NCBI RefSeq assembly: GCF_000222705.1
Contig: NZ_AFUB01000023.1
Span: 62,001-126,000 of the forward strand
Reading direction: 5' to 3'
Source of the DNA: Streptococcus mitis bv. 2 str. SK95
GTDB taxonomy: Bacteria; Bacillota; Bacilli; Lactobacillales; Streptococcaceae
DNA length: 64,000 bases
Positions 1 to 12,951 of the stretch are shown one piece after another; position 1 is the stretch's first letter; each line of letters begins with the position of its first letter. Made by a program: the position numbers and the translations under genes. Below the pieces are notes generated by a model. It saw nothing but the letters and a program-made list of their open reading frames with translations. It was not told the origin of the DNA and searched no databases.

Positions 1-256
1 ATCAGTTGCTGATGAATGGGTTGTACTATTTCTGCAACTGCTTGGATGCGAGCCTGGTGAAAAAGATAATCCAAGCTTTCATGAACACTACCTTCGATAG
101 AATTTTCAACTGGCACCACAGAATAATCCACCAAGCCTTGCTCATAAGCCTTGATAACATCTGTGATATTGGCAAAAGCCTGCAATTCCTCTTTGGGAAA
201 GGCTGTCTGCACAACATGATGCGAAAAAGATCCCTTGGGACCTAGATAGGCAATTT

Positions 257-260
<4 letters not shown>
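1..260 (-). CDS. pheA: prephenate dehydratase, N-terminal part (runs off window)
   Basis: Enzyme converting prephenate to phenylpyruvate for phenylalanine synthesis. Reading the minus strand from the ATG at 260 gives MKIAYLGPKGSFSHHVVQ, the typical start of PheA. About 86 codons are present and the frame is open to the window edge; the periplasmic-binding-protein-like catalytic fold begins here and the ACT domain would lie outside. Its ATG overlaps the aroK TGA (ATGA), so it is translationally coupled as the last visible gene of aroA-aroK-pheA. Identity rests on the N-terminal motif and on the neighbourhood. Confidence 0.9.
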
Positions 261-2099
<1,839 letters not shown>

Positions 2100-2438
2100 C
2101 TATTTCAATAATTCTGAAACGGGTTCAAAGACAATTTTTTCAATGTCTGAAAGGTAAATAGACAATTGTTGCTGTTTGGCAAAGAAATCTGACAAAAGAG
2201 CGTTCTCTTGGATTTGCTTACTAAAGGACTGCATCTTTTCTTGGAAAGAAGCATCTGGCATTTGTCCAGTTTGCGCCATGACTTGGATTTCTTGCTGGAA
2301 GGCAAGGTAATCTGCAAAAATCTTGCTGGCTTCCGTATCAGCTTGGATGGCATCTTTAGCTGCTTTAACAGTCTTGTATTCTGGTAATTCGCGTAACCCG
2401 CGACTAAGTTCATTTGCACTATCGTAAATATTTGACAT
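2100..2438 (-). CDS. YheA/YmcA/YlbF family (UPF0342) protein
   Basis: Small helical cytoplasmic protein of 112 aa in the family that includes B. subtilis YheA, YmcA and YlbF; the last two belong to a complex affecting RNase Y, but the role of the streptococcal member is not established. The sequence is predicted almost entirely alpha-helical and rich in Gln, Glu and Ala ([20 protein letters not shown] at residues 9-28). It follows tyrA by 10 nt and is the last gene before the terminator, so it is co-transcribed with the aro genes. Confidence 0.85.
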   Translation of the reverse strand: MSNIYDSANELSRGLRELPEYKTVKAAKDAIQADTEASKIFADYLAFQQEIQVMAQTGQMPDASFQEKMQSFSKQIQENALLSDFFAKQQQLSIYLSDIEKIVFEPVSELLK

Positions 2439-2448
2439 GATTTTCTCC

Positions 2449-3552
2449 TTATTTGATGACGACTGTGTAGTCCGTATTTTCTGTAATTAAGCGCTCAGCT
2501 CGTTCTAAATCTTGAGCATTTTTAAATGAAATTTGTAGAATCCCGTGAACATCTTCACGGTTTTCTTCGTTGATGTGGATATTAACCAAAGAAGTCCCAC
2601 GAAGTAATTCCAGAATCCGCAAAATAACATCTTCTTCATCGGGAACATCGACATAGAGGTCATAAGAACTATCCACACCACCACGTTTATGGATTTCCAT
2701 AGCCTGACGTTGCTCACGCGCTTGGTTGAAAAAGTTCCAAATCTGCTCTTCTTCCCCCTTGCTAATAGCCTGACCAATCTCATCTAAACGGTCCTTGAAA
2801 TCCTCAATCCGCTCTAGGATGGTCTCGCGATTGGACAAGAGAATGGAAGTCCACATACCTGGTTCACTCTCTGCAATCCGGGTCATATCTCGAAAACCAC
2901 CCGCCGCAAAGCGCCTTGTCATTTCATGATCTTGAGCATAAACTGCTGTCTGCTCCATGAGACCGGCTGCCAAGATATGGGGAAAATGGCTAATCTGTGA
3001 AGTTACACGATCGTGCTCCTTGGCGTCAATTTCAATGAAACGAGCATGGAGACCAGAAAGTAGGTCCTTCATTTCCTCAAGCGTATCTGGACTAGTCAAA
3101 CTAGATGGAGTAAAGATATAGTAGGCATTTTCAAAAAGATTAACATCCGCAGAAGCAGCTCCTGTCTTGTGGCTACCAGCCATGGGATGGGCCCCGACAA
3201 ATCGAACAGACTTGCCAGTCAAATATTCCTCCGCTGCATCCACAATGGCTGACTTGGTTGAGCCCGCATCCGAGATAATGACGCCTTCTTTCAAGTTCAA
3301 ACCTGCCAACTCCTGAATAAAAGTAATGGTCTGCCTGATTGGCAAGGTCAGAATGATGACATCTGCCAGAGGAGCAAAACTGGCAAAATCATCCGTCGCA
3401 CGGTCAATCATCCCCCGCTCCAAGGCAATGTCTCTCGAAGCCTGACTGCGATTATAACCTAGAATTTCATAATCAGGATGATCACGCTTGATACCTAGGG
3501 CCATAGAGGCTCCAATCAATCCAAGACCTGCTATATAGACTGTTTTTGCCAT
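2449..3552 (-). CDS. tyrA: prephenate dehydrogenase
   Basis: NAD-dependent oxidative decarboxylation of prephenate to 4-hydroxyphenylpyruvate for tyrosine synthesis. The 367-aa protein has an N-terminal Rossmann motif [10 protein letters not shown] (residues 10-19), the catalytic region with [12 protein letters not shown] around residue 140, and a C-terminal ACT-like domain from about residue 295 ([12 protein letters not shown]), suggesting feedback control by an aromatic amino acid. It follows aroC by 9 nt. Confidence 0.95.
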   Translation of the reverse strand: MAKTVYIAGLGLIGASMALGIKRDHPDYEILGYNRSQASRDIALERGMIDRATDDFASFAPLADVIILTLPIRQTITFIQELAGLNLKEGVIISDAGSTKSAIVDAAEEYLTGKSVRFVGAHPMAGSHKTGAASADVNLFENAYYIFTPSSLTSPDTLEEMKDLLSGLHARFIEIDAKEHDRVTSQISHFPHILAAGLMEQTAVYAQDHEMTRRFAAGGFRDMTRIAESEPGMWTSILLSNRETILERIEDFKDRLDEIGQAISKGEEEQIWNFFNQAREQRQAMEIHKRGGVDSSYDLYVDVPDEEDVILRILELLRGTSLVNIHINEENREDVHGILQISFKNAQDLERAERLITENTDYTVVIK

Positions 3553-3561
3553 AGGAACTCC

Positions 3562-4728
3562 TTAATAGTTCTTTGTATAGTCTCGGTGTTTAGCTACCGC
3601 TTCTTTTAATTCCTCTAGATTGTCCGATGAGAATTTTTCAAGAATTTCCTGCGCCAGAACTGTTGCCACAACAGCCTCCATGACAACACCTGCTGCTGGC
3701 AGAGCGGTCGGGTCACTTCTCTCCACGGTTGCCTTGTAAGGTTCGTGCGTTTCGATATCCACACTCATAAGAGGCTTATAAAGAGTGGGAATGGGTTTCA
3801 TGACACCACGGACAACGATTGGCTGACCATTGGTCATGCCTCCTTCAAAACCACCTAGATTATTGGTACGACGAGTATAGCCGTCTTCTTTAGACCAGAG
3901 AATTTCGTCCATAACTTGGCTGCCTTTACGGTAACCAGCTTCAAACCCAAGACCAAATTCCACTCCTTTAAAGGCATTGATAGATACAACTGCCTGAGCC
4001 AATCGCGCATCTAATTTTCTGTCCCATTGGACATAGGAACCGAGGCCGACTGGTACGCCTCCGACGACTGTCTCCACAACTCCACCGATGGTATCACCGT
4101 CACGTTTGATTTGGTCAATATAATCCTTGATTTCTTGTTCCCGTTCTTGGTTAACAATGGAAACTTCTGACTGGGCAACTCTTTCCTTAATCTCAGCGAC
4201 TGTTAAGTTTTCAGGAACATCGATTTCCTTGCCACCAAAAACAACAACATGGTTAGCAATTTCTATATCAAGCTCAGCCAAAAGACGCTTGGCTACTGCT
4301 CCAACTGCAACTCGCATGGTGGTTTCACGGGCGGATGAACGCTCCAAGGAATTACGCAAATCATCAAAACGGTACTTGATGCCACCTACCAAGTCTGCAT
4401 GACCTGGTCGAGGATGAGTGATTCTCCGTTTGTTTTTTAGGCGGTCTTCAATGTCCTCAGCAGACATGATATCCAGCCATTTTTGGTGGTCTTTATTGAC
4501 GACATCCATGGTAATAGGAGCCCCAGTCGTCTTCCCGTGACGAACGCCCGAAGTAAAGACAACCTGGTCACTCTCAATTTTCATACGACCACCACGACCG
4601 TAGCCACCCTGACGGCGTTTAAGATCCCCGTTGATATCCTCTGCTGTCAAAGGAAGTCCAGCCGGAATTCCCTCGATAATTGCCGTCAGACGGGGTCCAT
4701 GTGATTCTCCTGCAGTTAAATATCTCAT
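3562..4728 (-). CDS. aroC: chorismate synthase
   Basis: FMN-dependent elimination of phosphate from EPSP to give chorismate. Full length at 388 aa. The family signature GESHG is at residues 7-11, and the FMN/EPSP-binding RPGHAD at about residue 106 and [10 protein letters not shown] at about 130 are present. It sits between aroB (9 nt upstream) and tyrA (9 nt downstream) with ribosome sites in the short gaps. Confidence 0.96.
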   Translation of the reverse strand: MRYLTAGESHGPRLTAIIEGIPAGLPLTAEDINGDLKRRQGGYGRGGRMKIESDQVVFTSGVRHGKTTGAPITMDVVNKDHQKWLDIMSAEDIEDRLKNKRRITHPRPGHADLVGGIKYRFDDLRNSLERSSARETTMRVAVGAVAKRLLAELDIEIANHVVVFGGKEIDVPENLTVAEIKERVAQSEVSIVNQEREQEIKDYIDQIKRDGDTIGGVVETVVGGVPVGLGSYVQWDRKLDARLAQAVVSINAFKGVEFGLGFEAGYRKGSQVMDEILWSKEDGYTRRTNNLGGFEGGMTNGQPIVVRGVMKPIPTLYKPLMSVDIETHEPYKATVERSDPTALPAAGVVMEAVVATVLAQEILEKFSSDNLEELKEAVAKHRDYTKNY

Positions 4729-4737
4729 AGGCTCTCC

Positions 4738-5805
4738 TTATTTTACCAAGTAGTCTTTCATCTCTTCTAAGGAAACAGGGTGAATGCTCGCAGAACCAAG
4801 CTCTGGTACCAAGACCAATTTCAAGGTGTTGCCACGCGCTTTCTTGTCATGAGTAAGAGCTTGATAAAGCTTATCAACATCCCAGTTTTCATAGTTAACA
4901 GGCAAACCAAATTTCTGACACATCTCTTTGATGGACTGGGTTATTCCTTCTGGCATGAGTCCTTTTCCCTCAGCAACCTTGGAAATCTGTACCATTCCCA
5001 TAGCCACAGCTTCTCCATGCATGACTTTCCCATAACCAGCAGTTGCTTCAATGGCATGGCCAATAGTGTGCCCAAAATTGAGGTAAAGGCGAACACCATT
5101 GTCCAACTCATCCTCAACCACCATCTTGCGCTTAACTTGACAAGAATGTTCAATCAAAGTCTCTGCATGTTCCAGAATGCTCTCTACAGAACCATCTAGC
5201 TCCGTCAAGAGAGCCCACAGTTTTGGATTCTCAATCAAGCCGTACTTGATAACCTCACCCATCCCTTCAATCAACTCTCTTTTTCCGAGTGTTTCAAGGA
5301 CCAGCGGGTCAATCAGAACCCCATCTGGTTGGGCAAAAGTCCCCACCATATTTTTAGCAAATGGAGTGTTAACCCCCGTCTTACCACCGATAGAAGAATC
5401 AACCTGAGCTGTCAAACTAGTCGGAATCTGAACAAAGTGGATGCCACGCATATAGGTAGAGGCCACAAAGCCAGCCAGATCTCCAACGACACCACCACCA
5501 AGAGCCACAATCCCATCGCTACGAGTCAGACCTTGCTTGACTAGAAATTCATAGACTTTCTGAACAGTGGTCAGATTTTTCCGTTCTTCACCTTCTAAAA
5601 AGTCAAAAACGGCTACCTGAAAACCAGCATCTTCTAGGCTGAGCTTGACCTTCTCCGCGTAGAGTGAGGCCACATGGTTGTCTGTTACGATAACCACTTT
5701 TTGCGGTTGCCAGAGCTCTCGCAACCATTGACCTGCTTGCGATAGACAACCTTTTTCAATCTGAATATCATAAGTATGATGTGGAATATCGATTCTGATT
5801 TTCAT
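4738..5805 (-). CDS. aroB: 3-dehydroquinate synthase
   Basis: Cyclises DAHP to 3-dehydroquinate using NAD+ and a divalent metal, second step of the shikimate pathway. Full length at 355 aa. The NAD-binding [11 protein letters not shown] is at about residue 103-113 and the metal-ligand histidine motif [11 protein letters not shown] at about residue 243. Lies 18 nt after aroE and 9 nt before aroC. No DAHP synthase is in this window, so the first step is encoded elsewhere. Confidence 0.96.
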   Translation of the reverse strand: MKIRIDIPHHTYDIQIEKGCLSQAGQWLRELWQPQKVVIVTDNHVASLYAEKVKLSLEDAGFQVAVFDFLEGEERKNLTTVQKVYEFLVKQGLTRSDGIVALGGGVVGDLAGFVASTYMRGIHFVQIPTSLTAQVDSSIGGKTGVNTPFAKNMVGTFAQPDGVLIDPLVLETLGKRELIEGMGEVIKYGLIENPKLWALLTELDGSVESILEHAETLIEHSCQVKRKMVVEDELDNGVRLYLNFGHTIGHAIEATAGYGKVMHGEAVAMGMVQISKVAEGKGLMPEGITQSIKEMCQKFGLPVNYENWDVDKLYQALTHDKKARGNTLKLVLVPELGSASIHPVSLEEMKDYLVK

Positions 5806-5823
5806 AGTAGGGTCTCCTTTTCA

Positions 5824-6678
5824 TTATTGATACTTTTCTGTTAAGGACTGCCAAATCTCTTCAGTCGGCATTTCCTTGCCTGTCCACAGTTGAAAAGCTT
5901 CAGCAGCTTGATAGAGTAACATTCCCAGACCATTGACAGCTGGGTTGCCCTGACTTCTGGCCCATTTCAAAAATGGAGTCTCAAAGGGTTGGTAAATGAT
6001 ATCAGCAACCAAGAGAGTTTCTGGTAAATTGATGCTTTCTGGAACTGGGGACGACTGGCCATCCATACCCACACTAGTCGCATTGACTAGTAAGTGCGAA
6101 TCGGCAATCCTTGATTGCAGTTCAGAAACATCTTCTAAAGCACACAAGTGCACTTTAAAACCTGTTTGCTCCTGTAACTTGGTCAGGTATGGTTTTGTTT
6201 TTTCCATGGAAACTGAACGAACAAAGACTGAAATCTGACTGACGCCATCCAAAATGGCTTGTGCCAAGATTGATTTAGCCGCACCACCTGCTCCCAGAAT
6301 GGTCATTTTTTTACCTGAAATTGTAAAAGAAGGCAAGCTCTTAAAGAATCCCTTGCCATCTGTATTATATCCAATTAACGTTCCGTCTTGATTGACAACT
6401 GTGTTGACCGCCCCAATCAAACGAGCCTCATCACTCAACTTATCCAAATAAGGAATCACTTGTTCCTTATAAGGCATGGAAAGATTGATCCCAAACATCT
6501 GGTAACGCCGAATATTGGCTACTGTTTCTGCCAAGTCAACCGCTTCAATTTCCCAAGCCACATAGACACCATTGGTAGCTGTCGCCTCAAAGGCCCTATT
6601 GTGGATGAAGGGTGAAATAGAGTGTTTGATGGGATTTGCAACAACTGCAGCTAAACGTGTATAGCCATCAAGCTTCAT
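5824..6678 (-). CDS. aroE: shikimate dehydrogenase
   Basis: NADPH-dependent reduction of 3-dehydroshikimate to shikimate. At 284 aa it is full length. The shikimate-binding SISPFIHN is at residues 19-26, the catalytic Lys lies in SMPYKEQ near residue 70, NTDGKG follows near 110, and the NADP-binding LGAGGAAKS is near residue 129. Its start overlaps the end of aroD by 11 nt, indicating coupling. Confidence 0.95.
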   Translation of the reverse strand: MKLDGYTRLAAVVANPIKHSISPFIHNRAFEATATNGVYVAWEIEAVDLAETVANIRRYQMFGINLSMPYKEQVIPYLDKLSDEARLIGAVNTVVNQDGTLIGYNTDGKGFFKSLPSFTISGKKMTILGAGGAAKSILAQAILDGVSQISVFVRSVSMEKTKPYLTKLQEQTGFKVHLCALEDVSELQSRIADSHLLVNATSVGMDGQSSPVPESINLPETLLVADIIYQPFETPFLKWARSQGNPAVNGLGMLLYQAAEAFQLWTGKEMPTEEIWQSLTEKYQ

Positions 6679-7345
6679 CTAAAATCTCCCTGATTTTCTT
6701 CATGTTTGATAGAGAAATCTGACCTGGGGCACTCGCTTCATCCAGACTAGCAAATGACCAACTCGAACCCGTCACATCTGAAGTAATGCGTGATACCTTG
6801 CCCATTTTCCCCATGGAAATGGTCACGTACTCTTGCTCAGGATTGAGTGTTTTAAATCCTCGTGTGTAGTTCATCAGGTCTAAAACATCCTGCTCCGTAT
6901 GGGCCATAACTGATACCTTGACCACTTTCGGAGAGAGACTGGTCAACTCAGACAGGATTTCCATCATGTTTTCAGGTGTCTCCTGGAAATTATGGTAACT
7001 CAAAACGAGATTTGGAAAATCCAACATTTCCTCAAATACATCCTTGTAGCTGAAATACTCGAAATCTACATAATCCGGCTGATAGAGCTGAGTAACTTCC
7101 TTGATGATTTGAACATACTCTTCTGAGGAAAGTTCAATTTCTCCTCCCTCAGCGCGAGTCCGAAGGGTAAAGACAAGTTCGCGTCCTGCGAATTTCTCAA
7201 AGATAGCGGGTGCTACCTGTAAAATAGCGTCCTTTGTAAGAAAGTCCGCACGCCACTCAATGATATCGGCATCTTCATACCTAGTGGCATCCAGTTCTTG
7301 CGCTTCTTCTAAACTTCTTGGCATCACTGAAACGACTAATTTCAT
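6668..7345 (-). CDS. aroD: 3-dehydroquinate dehydratase, type I
   Basis: Dehydrates 3-dehydroquinate to 3-dehydroshikimate through a Schiff base. The 225-aa sequence has the type I features EWRADF (near residue 31), the general-base His in LSYHNFQ (near 118) and the Schiff-base Lys in VVKVSVMA (near 142). Its ATG overlaps the TGA of the upstream methyltransferase gene (ATGA), so both share one transcript from the promoter at 8513-8541. Confidence 0.94.
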   Translation of the reverse strand: MKLVVSVMPRSLEEAQELDATRYEDADIIEWRADFLTKDAILQVAPAIFEKFAGRELVFTLRTRAEGGEIELSSEEYVQIIKEVTQLYQPDYVDFEYFSYKDVFEEMLDFPNLVLSYHNFQETPENMMEILSELTSLSPKVVKVSVMAHTEQDVLDLMNYTRGFKTLNPEQEYVTISMGKMGKVSRITSDVTGSSWSFASLDEASAPGQISLSNMKKIREILDEA

Positions 7346-8505
7346 TTACTAACCTTCATACTAATCACCTTGAGGTAATTACTGCTTTCATCTTTTTTAT
7401 TATAGGAAAAGTCTGCTGGAAGTCCGTATTTATTCAAGACTTGATACCTTCTTCCTGCAAAACCTTTATCAATTTGTTCTGTAAATTTCTGGCGGGAAAC
7501 ATTGGCAGCATTGGTACTAGCAATGATAATGCCTCCCGGATTTAAAATCTCTAGACTTTGGGAAATCAACTTGTGATAGTCCTTAGCTACAGAGAAAGTT
7601 TGTTTTTTATTTCGAGCAAAGCTCGGCGGATCAAGGACAATCACATCATAGATCAAGCCTTTTCGCTTGGCATACTTGAAGTACTCAAAGACGTCCATAA
7701 CGATAAAACGGTGATTGTCCGTGCTGAGTCCATTTGCCTGAAAATGAGCTTCTGATAACTCTCTCGACCGTTTGGCCAAGTCAACAGAAGTCGTCTCACT
7801 CGCGCCTCCCATAGCTGCAGCAACTGAAAAGGCCGCCGTATAGGAAAACATATTGAGCAAGGATTTGCCCATGGCTAGACCGTCAACCAGACTCCCACGA
7901 ACCTCATGCTGGTCTAGGAAAATCCCTGTCATCAAGCCATCATTCATAAAGACTTGATAGAGCACGCCATTCTCAAGAACAGTAAAATAATCTGGCGCTT
8001 CCTCACCATAAACATAGGCAGACTCATAGTCTAGACCTTTAAAACGAATCTTTTCATAAGCCCCAAAGACCTCAGGAAAAACTTCCTTAAAAGCCTTTAC
8101 TATCAGCTCACGAATCTGGTAAACATAGGAGTTGTACCAAGAAAAAACCACATAATCTCCGTATAGATCAATAGTCAGACCACCAAAACCATCCCCCTCT
8201 TGGTTAAAAAGGCGAAAGGCAGTAGTCAAGTCATCTTGATAATAAGGCTTTCTAACTTCCTTGGCCTTACGAAACAGAATTTCAAAAAAGACTTGATTGA
8301 AACAAACCTTTTCCTTGCTGATGAACCATCCAATGCCCTTGTTCTGCTGAGAAAGATAGGCACTCCCTAAAAACTTCCCATCTTGACTAAGAACTTCTAC
8401 TTCCTGATCCATCAAATCAATATCTCTTAAATCACTTGCTTCCAAAAGAACTAGACCCTTAGCTAGCTTTTTTTCAACACGTCTGCTGACCCTAATCCTA
8501 TTCAT
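7342..8505 (-). CDS. class I SAM-dependent RNA methyltransferase, RlmI-like
   Basis: Probable 23S rRNA cytosine-C5 methyltransferase: an N-terminal PUA-like domain (about residues 3-75) followed by a Rossmann methyltransferase with the catalytic motif [11 protein letters not shown] in the C-terminal third. I start it at the ATG at 8505 ([13 protein letters not shown], 387 aa); an in-frame TTG at 8541 would lie inside the -35 box. No Shine-Dalgarno precedes the ATG, which is 7 nt behind a TATAAT box, so the mRNA is predicted leaderless. It is the first gene of the aroDEBC-tyrA operon. The exact rRNA target is inferred from family resemblance. Confidence 0.85.
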   Translation of the reverse strand: MNRIRVSRRVEKKLAKGLVLLEASDLRDIDLMDQEVEVLSQDGKFLGSAYLSQQNKGIGWFISKEKVCFNQVFFEILFRKAKEVRKPYYQDDLTTAFRLFNQEGDGFGGLTIDLYGDYVVFSWYNSYVYQIRELIVKAFKEVFPEVFGAYEKIRFKGLDYESAYVYGEEAPDYFTVLENGVLYQVFMNDGLMTGIFLDQHEVRGSLVDGLAMGKSLLNMFSYTAAFSVAAAMGGASETTSVDLAKRSRELSEAHFQANGLSTDNHRFIVMDVFEYFKYAKRKGLIYDVIVLDPPSFARNKKQTFSVAKDYHKLISQSLEILNPGGIIIASTNAANVSRQKFTEQIDKGFAGRRYQVLNKYGLPADFSYNKKDESSNYLKVISMKVSK

Positions 8506-8512
8506 AGCTACT

Positions 8513-8541
8513 ATTATAGCAAATTTTATGACAATTCTCAA
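8513..8541 (-). promoter_or_regulatory. promoter of the methyltransferase-aroDEBC-tyrA operon (leaderless)
   Basis: Minus strand: -35 TTGAGA (8541-8536), 17-bp spacer ending in TGC, -10 TATAAT (8518-8513), then 7 nt to the ATG at 8505. The expected start point is at or next to the A of the ATG. Confidence 0.8.
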
Positions 8542-8706
8542 AAAAGAAACCGTTTGTCCATTTTTACTTTAGTTTACTAAGTGTCATTTTTGTTAAAAAG
8601 GTTTAATCATACCATTCTTTGTCCTAAGAACCCTTTTCCCAGCAATAGAGAGAGGGGGAGCAATCTCTAAAAATAGACAATTCTAGAAAGGAGTATAGAA
8701 AAATTG

Positions 8707-8719
8707 CGCAAACGTTTGC
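8707..8719 (+). promoter_or_regulatory. MalR-like operator (possible cre) in the amylase promoter
   Basis: CGCAAACGTTTGC contains the perfect 12-bp palindrome GCAAACGTTTGC at 8708-8719 and overlaps the -35 element of the amylase promoter. From memory, pneumococcal MalR operators in the maltose genes carry the core CGCAAACGTTTGCGT, so I read this as a MalR-type site. LacI-family cre sites for CcpA resemble it and cannot be excluded. Confidence 0.7.
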
Positions 8720-8744
8720 CTAGTTCTAAACTTTATGGTAGAAT
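8716..8744 (+). promoter_or_regulatory. promoter of the alpha-amylase gene
   Basis: -35 TTGCCT (8716-8721), 17-bp spacer ending in TATGG, -10 TAGAAT (8739-8744): an extended -10 promoter. A repressor at 8707-8719 would block it. Confidence 0.7.
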
Positions 8745-8777
8745 AAAACACAACATTGATAAGCAAGAGGAAAAACA

Positions 8778-10232
8778 ATGCAAAATCAGACACTTATGCA
8801 ATACTTTGAGTGGTATCTGCCCCACGATGGACAACACTGGACGCGTCTGGCTGAAGATGCTCAACACCTAGCAAATCTTGGTATCAGTCATGTCTGGATG
8901 CCCCCTGCCTTTAAGGCGACCAATGAAAAGGATGTAGGCTATGGTGTTTACGATCTTTTTGACCTAGGCGAATTTCACCAAAAAGGGACTGTCCGTACCA
9001 AGTATGGTTTTAAGGAAGATTATCTCCAAACGATTCAGACACTCAGGGAGCATGGAATCCAACCAATGGCTGACATCGTTCTCAATCACAAGGCTGCAGC
9101 AGATCATATGGAAGCCTTTCAGGTTATTGAAGTGGATCCTGAGGATCGTACCGTTCAACTAAGCGAGCCCTTTACTATCAATGGCTGGACTCACTTTACT
9201 TTCGATGGTCGCCAAGATACCTACAATGACTTCCACTGGCACTGGTACCACTTCACAGGTACAGACTACGATGCCAAACGCCGTAAGTCTGGCATTTACC
9301 TGATCCAGGGGGACAATAAAGGTTGGGCAAATGAGGAATTGGTCGATAACGAAAACGGAAACTACGACTACCTCATGTATGCCGACCTAGACTTTAAGCA
9401 TCCTGAAGTCATCCAAAACATCTATGACTGGGCTGACTGGTTTATGGAAACGACTGGTGTGGCAGGATTCCGCTTGGATGCTGTTAAACATATTGACTCC
9501 TTCTTTATGGGCAATTTCATCCGTGATATGAAGGAAAAATACGGAGAAGATTTCTATGTTTTTGGGGAATTTTGGAATCCAGATAAGGAAGCCAACCTAG
9601 ACTATCTTGAGAAAACACAAGAACGTTTTGACCTTGTCGATGTTCGCCTCCACCAGAACTTCTTTGAGGCTAGTCAGGCTGGAACAAACTACGACCTTCG
9701 TACTATCTTTACTGATAGCTTGGTTGAACTCAAGCCTGATAAGGCTGTAACCTTTGTCGACAACCATGATACCCAACGAGGACAAGCCCTTGAATCGACT
9801 GTTGAAGAATGGTTCAAGCCAGCAGCCTATGCCCTTATTCTATTACGCCAAGATGGCCTCCCATGTGTCTTTTACGGAGACTACTATGGAATTTCAGGGA
9901 AATACGCCCAAGAAGATTTCAAAGAAGTTCTTGACCGTCTCCTAGCCATCCGAAAAGACAGGGCTTATGGAGAGCAAACAGACTACTTTGACGATGCCAA
10001 TTGTATCGGATGGGTCCGTTCAGGCGCTGAACATCAATCCCCAATCGCAGTCTTGATTTCAAATGATCAAGAAAACAGCAAGGCTATGTTTATCGGGCAA
10101 GAATGGGCTGACCAAACTTTTGTAGATTTACTTGAAAATCACCAAGGTCAAGTTACAATTGATGAGGAAGGTTATGGACAATTCCCTATCTCAGCTACTT
10201 CGGTAAGTGTCTGGGCAGCCAATACGATCTAA
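8778..10232 (+). CDS. amyA: cytoplasmic alpha-amylase, GH13
   Basis: Hydrolyses internal alpha-1,4 bonds of malto-oligosaccharides or intracellular glucan. The 484-aa protein has no signal peptide, so it acts in the cytoplasm. GH13 residues are visible: nucleophile Asp in GFRLDAVKHID near residue 234, acid/base Glu in FGEFWN near 264, and transition-state Asp in VDNHDTQ near 331. A GAGG ribosome site lies 7 nt before the ATG. It is a single gene flanked by minus-strand genes and probably induced by maltose through the operator at 8707-8719. Confidence 0.93.
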   Translation: MQNQTLMQYFEWYLPHDGQHWTRLAEDAQHLANLGISHVWMPPAFKATNEKDVGYGVYDLFDLGEFHQKGTVRTKYGFKEDYLQTIQTLREHGIQPMADIVLNHKAAADHMEAFQVIEVDPEDRTVQLSEPFTINGWTHFTFDGRQDTYNDFHWHWYHFTGTDYDAKRRKSGIYLIQGDNKGWANEELVDNENGNYDYLMYADLDFKHPEVIQNIYDWADWFMETTGVAGFRLDAVKHIDSFFMGNFIRDMKEKYGEDFYVFGEFWNPDKEANLDYLEKTQERFDLVDVRLHQNFFEASQAGTNYDLRTIFTDSLVELKPDKAVTFVDNHDTQRGQALESTVEEWFKPAAYALILLRQDGLPCVFYGDYYGISGKYAQEDFKEVLDRLLAIRKDRAYGEQTDYFDDANCIGWVRSGAEHQSPIAVLISNDQENSKAMFIGQEWADQTFVDLLENHQGQVTIDEEGYGQFPISATSVSVWAANTI

Positions 10233-10238
10233 GAAACT

Positions 10239-10269
10239 AAGCCAGGTCCACTAGATTTGGCTTTTTTAT
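10239..10269 (+). terminator. terminator of the amylase gene
   Basis: Stem AAGCCAGGTC / GATTTGGCTT (with two G-U pairs) at 10239-10263 followed by a run of T, beginning 7 nt after the stop codon. Confidence 0.7.
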
Positions 10270-10274
10270 ATTCA

Positions 10275-10304
10275 CAAAAAGATCTACCCAAATGGATAGA
10301 TCTT
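10275..10304 (-). terminator. terminator of alaS
   Basis: Stem AAGATCTA / TAGATCTT (10279-10286 with 10297-10304), extended by two C-G pairs inside; on the minus strand it is followed by TTTTT. It starts 8 nt beyond the alaS stop. Confidence 0.75.
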
Positions 10305-10311
10305 TATTGTT

Positions 10312-12930
10312 TTATAATTTACCTGCTACTGCCTCCAAGAGTTCTTGGATTTTCGCTTGGTTGCTTCCTCCTGCCATGGCCATGTCTGGTTTACCACCAC
10401 CACGTCCATCGACGATTGGAGCCAATTCTTTGACAAGGTTTCCTGCATGTACATCTTTTGACTTGCTAGCTACAAGGACATTTACTTTGTCGCCAATAGC
10501 TGCGACTAAGACAAGCACGTCAGAGTAGTCTTTTTGTTTCCAGTTATCCGCAAAGGTACGAAGGGCACCTGCATCTGATACAGAAACCTGACTAGCAATG
10601 TAACGATGTCCGCTAACTTCCTTAACATCCTTGAAGATATCGCCTGCGGCTGCAGCTGCGGCTTTTTCTTTCAATTCTGCATTTTCTTTTTGGAGTTGAC
10701 GGAGTTGCTCTTGAAGGCCTTCAACCTTGTGAGGTACTTCCTTGAGTTGAGGTGCTTTCAAGGTTGTTGCGACAGCTTTAAGAGCGTCTTCTTGTTCACG
10801 GTAGGCTTCAAAGGCTTCCTTACCAGTTACTGCCAAGATACGGCGAGTTCCTGATCCGATTCCTTCTTCTTTGACAATCTTGAAGAGACCAATCTCAGAA
10901 GTGTTGCCAACGTGGGTACCACCACAAAGCTCGATAGAGTAGTCACCGATGGTCACAACACGGACTTCCTTACCGTATTTCTCACCAAAGAGGGCCATAG
11001 CTCCCATTTCTTTAGCAGTGTCAATATCTGTCTCAACAGTTTCTACAGCAATTGCTTCCCAGATTTTCTCATTGACTTGCTGTTCAATCGCACGAAGTTC
11101 TTCAGCAGTTACTGCTTGGAAGTGAGTGAAGTCAAAGCGAAGGAATTCGACTTCGTTAAGTGAACCTGCTTGCGTTGCGTGGCTTCCAAGGATATTGTGA
11201 AGCGCTGCATGAAGCAAGTGAGTCGCTGTGTGGTTCTTCATGATACGGTGTCGACGATTTTTATCAATCTTGAGTTTATAGTTTTTGTCCAAATAAAGAG
11301 GTTCAAGAACTTCAACTGTATGAAGTGGTTGTCCATTTGGAGCTTTTTGAACATCTGTCACAGTAGCCACGACATTTCCAGCAGCGTCTAAGACCTGACC
11401 GTGGTCAGCCACCTGTCCACCCATTTCCGCGTAGAATGGCGTTTCTGAAAATATGAGAGAGGCAGTGCCTTCTGATACAGCATTTACCTCAACATTGTCA
11501 GCTACGATAGCTACAAGTCTACTACCTAGTTTTTCTTTTTCATAGTTAAAGCGGCTTTCCACTGTGATGTTTTGAAGGGTTTCATTCTGCATACCCATTG
11601 AACCACCCCTGACAGCTGACGCACGCGCACGTTCTTGCTGCTCTTTCATGGCTGCTTCAAAACCTTCACGGTCTACCGTCATGCCAGCTTCTTCAGCGAT
11701 TTCTTCTGTCAATTCCACTGGGAATCCGTAAGTGTCATAGAGCTTGAAGACATCTGAACCTGCAATCACTGATTGACCTTTTTCTTTCAAGTCTGCTACG
11801 ATACCCTGAGCAAAGTGTTGACCTGAGTGAAGGGTACGGGCAAATGACTCTTCTTCGCTCTTAACGATTTTTTCGATAAAGTCACGTTTTTCAAGCACTT
11901 CTGGGTAGTAGCTTTCCATGATTTTTCCAACAGTTGGAACGAGTTTGTATAGGAAAGGCTCATTGATACCCAATTTTTGACCATGCATGGAAGCACGACG
12001 GAGAAGACGACGAAGGACATAACCACGACCTTCATTTCCTGGAAGGGCACCATCACCAATCGCAAATGAAAGAGAACGGATGTGATCTGCGATGACCTTA
12101 AAGCTCATGTTATCGCCATCTTGGTCGTAAACCTTACCAGACAATTTCTCAACTTCACGAATAATCGGCATAAAGAGGTCTGTTTCAAAGTTTGTCTTAG
12201 CCCCTTGGATAACTGCCACCAAACGCTCCAAACCAGCGCCCGTATCAATGTTCTTGTGTGGCAATTCCTTGTACTCGCTACGAGGAACAGCAGGGTCTGC
12301 GTTAAATTGTGACAAAACAATGTTCCAAATTTCGATGTAACGGTCGTTTTCGATATCTTCTGTAAGCAGGCGAATACCGATGTTTTCTGGGTCAAAGGCT
12401 TCTCCACGGTCAAAGAAAATCTCTGTATCTGGTCCAGAAGGTCCCGCACCGATTTCCCAGAAGTTATCTTCGATTGGAATCAAGTGGCTTGGGTCCACTC
12501 CTACTTCAATCCAGCGGTTGTAAGAATCTTTATCATCTGGATAGTAGGTCATGTAGAGTTTTTCAGCTGGGAAGTCAAACCACTCAGGGCTTGTCAAGAG
12601 TTCATAAGCCCAAGTGATAGCTTCATCACGGAAGTAATCCCCGATAGAGAAGTTCCCCAACATTTCAAACATAGTATGGTGACGAGCAGTTTTTCCGACA
12701 TTTTCGATATCGTTAGTACGGATGGCTTTTTGCGCATTGGTAATACGTGGATTTTCAGGGATAATAGTCCCGTCAAAATATTTCTTAAGAGTTGCTACCC
12801 CAGAGTTGATCCACAAAAGAGTTGGGTCGTTTACTGGAACCAAACTCACTGATGGTTCTACTGAGTGACCTTTGGTCGCCCAGAAATCAAGCCACATTTG
12901 GCGAACTTGAGCACTAGATAGTTGTTTCAT
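10312..12930 (-). CDS. alaS: alanine-tRNA ligase
   Basis: Charges tRNA-Ala with alanine and edits mischarged Ser/Gly. Full length at 872 aa: class II catalytic domain at the N terminus ([18 protein letters not shown] near residue 80-100), the editing domain with zinc-type motifs HTATHLLH near residue 565 and CGGTH near 665, and a C-terminal C-Ala/DHHA1 domain with [14 protein letters not shown] near residue 845. It lies 21 nt downstream of the LURP-one-like gene and shares its alanine T-box leader. Confidence 0.98.
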   Translation of the reverse strand: MKQLSSAQVRQMWLDFWATKGHSVEPSVSLVPVNDPTLLWINSGVATLKKYFDGTIIPENPRITNAQKAIRTNDIENVGKTARHHTMFEMLGNFSIGDYFRDEAITWAYELLTSPEWFDFPAEKLYMTYYPDDKDSYNRWIEVGVDPSHLIPIEDNFWEIGAGPSGPDTEIFFDRGEAFDPENIGIRLLTEDIENDRYIEIWNIVLSQFNADPAVPRSEYKELPHKNIDTGAGLERLVAVIQGAKTNFETDLFMPIIREVEKLSGKVYDQDGDNMSFKVIADHIRSLSFAIGDGALPGNEGRGYVLRRLLRRASMHGQKLGINEPFLYKLVPTVGKIMESYYPEVLEKRDFIEKIVKSEEESFARTLHSGQHFAQGIVADLKEKGQSVIAGSDVFKLYDTYGFPVELTEEIAEEAGMTVDREGFEAAMKEQQERARASAVRGGSMGMQNETLQNITVESRFNYEKEKLGSRLVAIVADNVEVNAVSEGTASLIFSETPFYAEMGGQVADHGQVLDAAGNVVATVTDVQKAPNGQPLHTVEVLEPLYLDKNYKLKIDKNRRHRIMKNHTATHLLHAALHNILGSHATQAGSLNEVEFLRFDFTHFQAVTAEELRAIEQQVNEKIWEAIAVETVETDIDTAKEMGAMALFGEKYGKEVRVVTIGDYSIELCGGTHVGNTSEIGLFKIVKEEGIGSGTRRILAVTGKEAFEAYREQEDALKAVATTLKAPQLKEVPHKVEGLQEQLRQLQKENAELKEKAAAAAAGDIFKDVKEVSGHRYIASQVSVSDAGALRTFADNWKQKDYSDVLVLVAAIGDKVNVLVASKSKDVHAGNLVKELAPIVDGRGGGKPDMAMAGGSNQAKIQELLEAVAGKL

Positions 12931-12951
12931 AATATCTCCTTATTTACTTGT

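Noticed and set aside
10606-11391. Several plus-strand open frames opposite alaS (10606-10854, 10912-11163, 11170-11391)
   Set aside because: All lie antisense to the conserved alaS frame and encode no recognisable protein.
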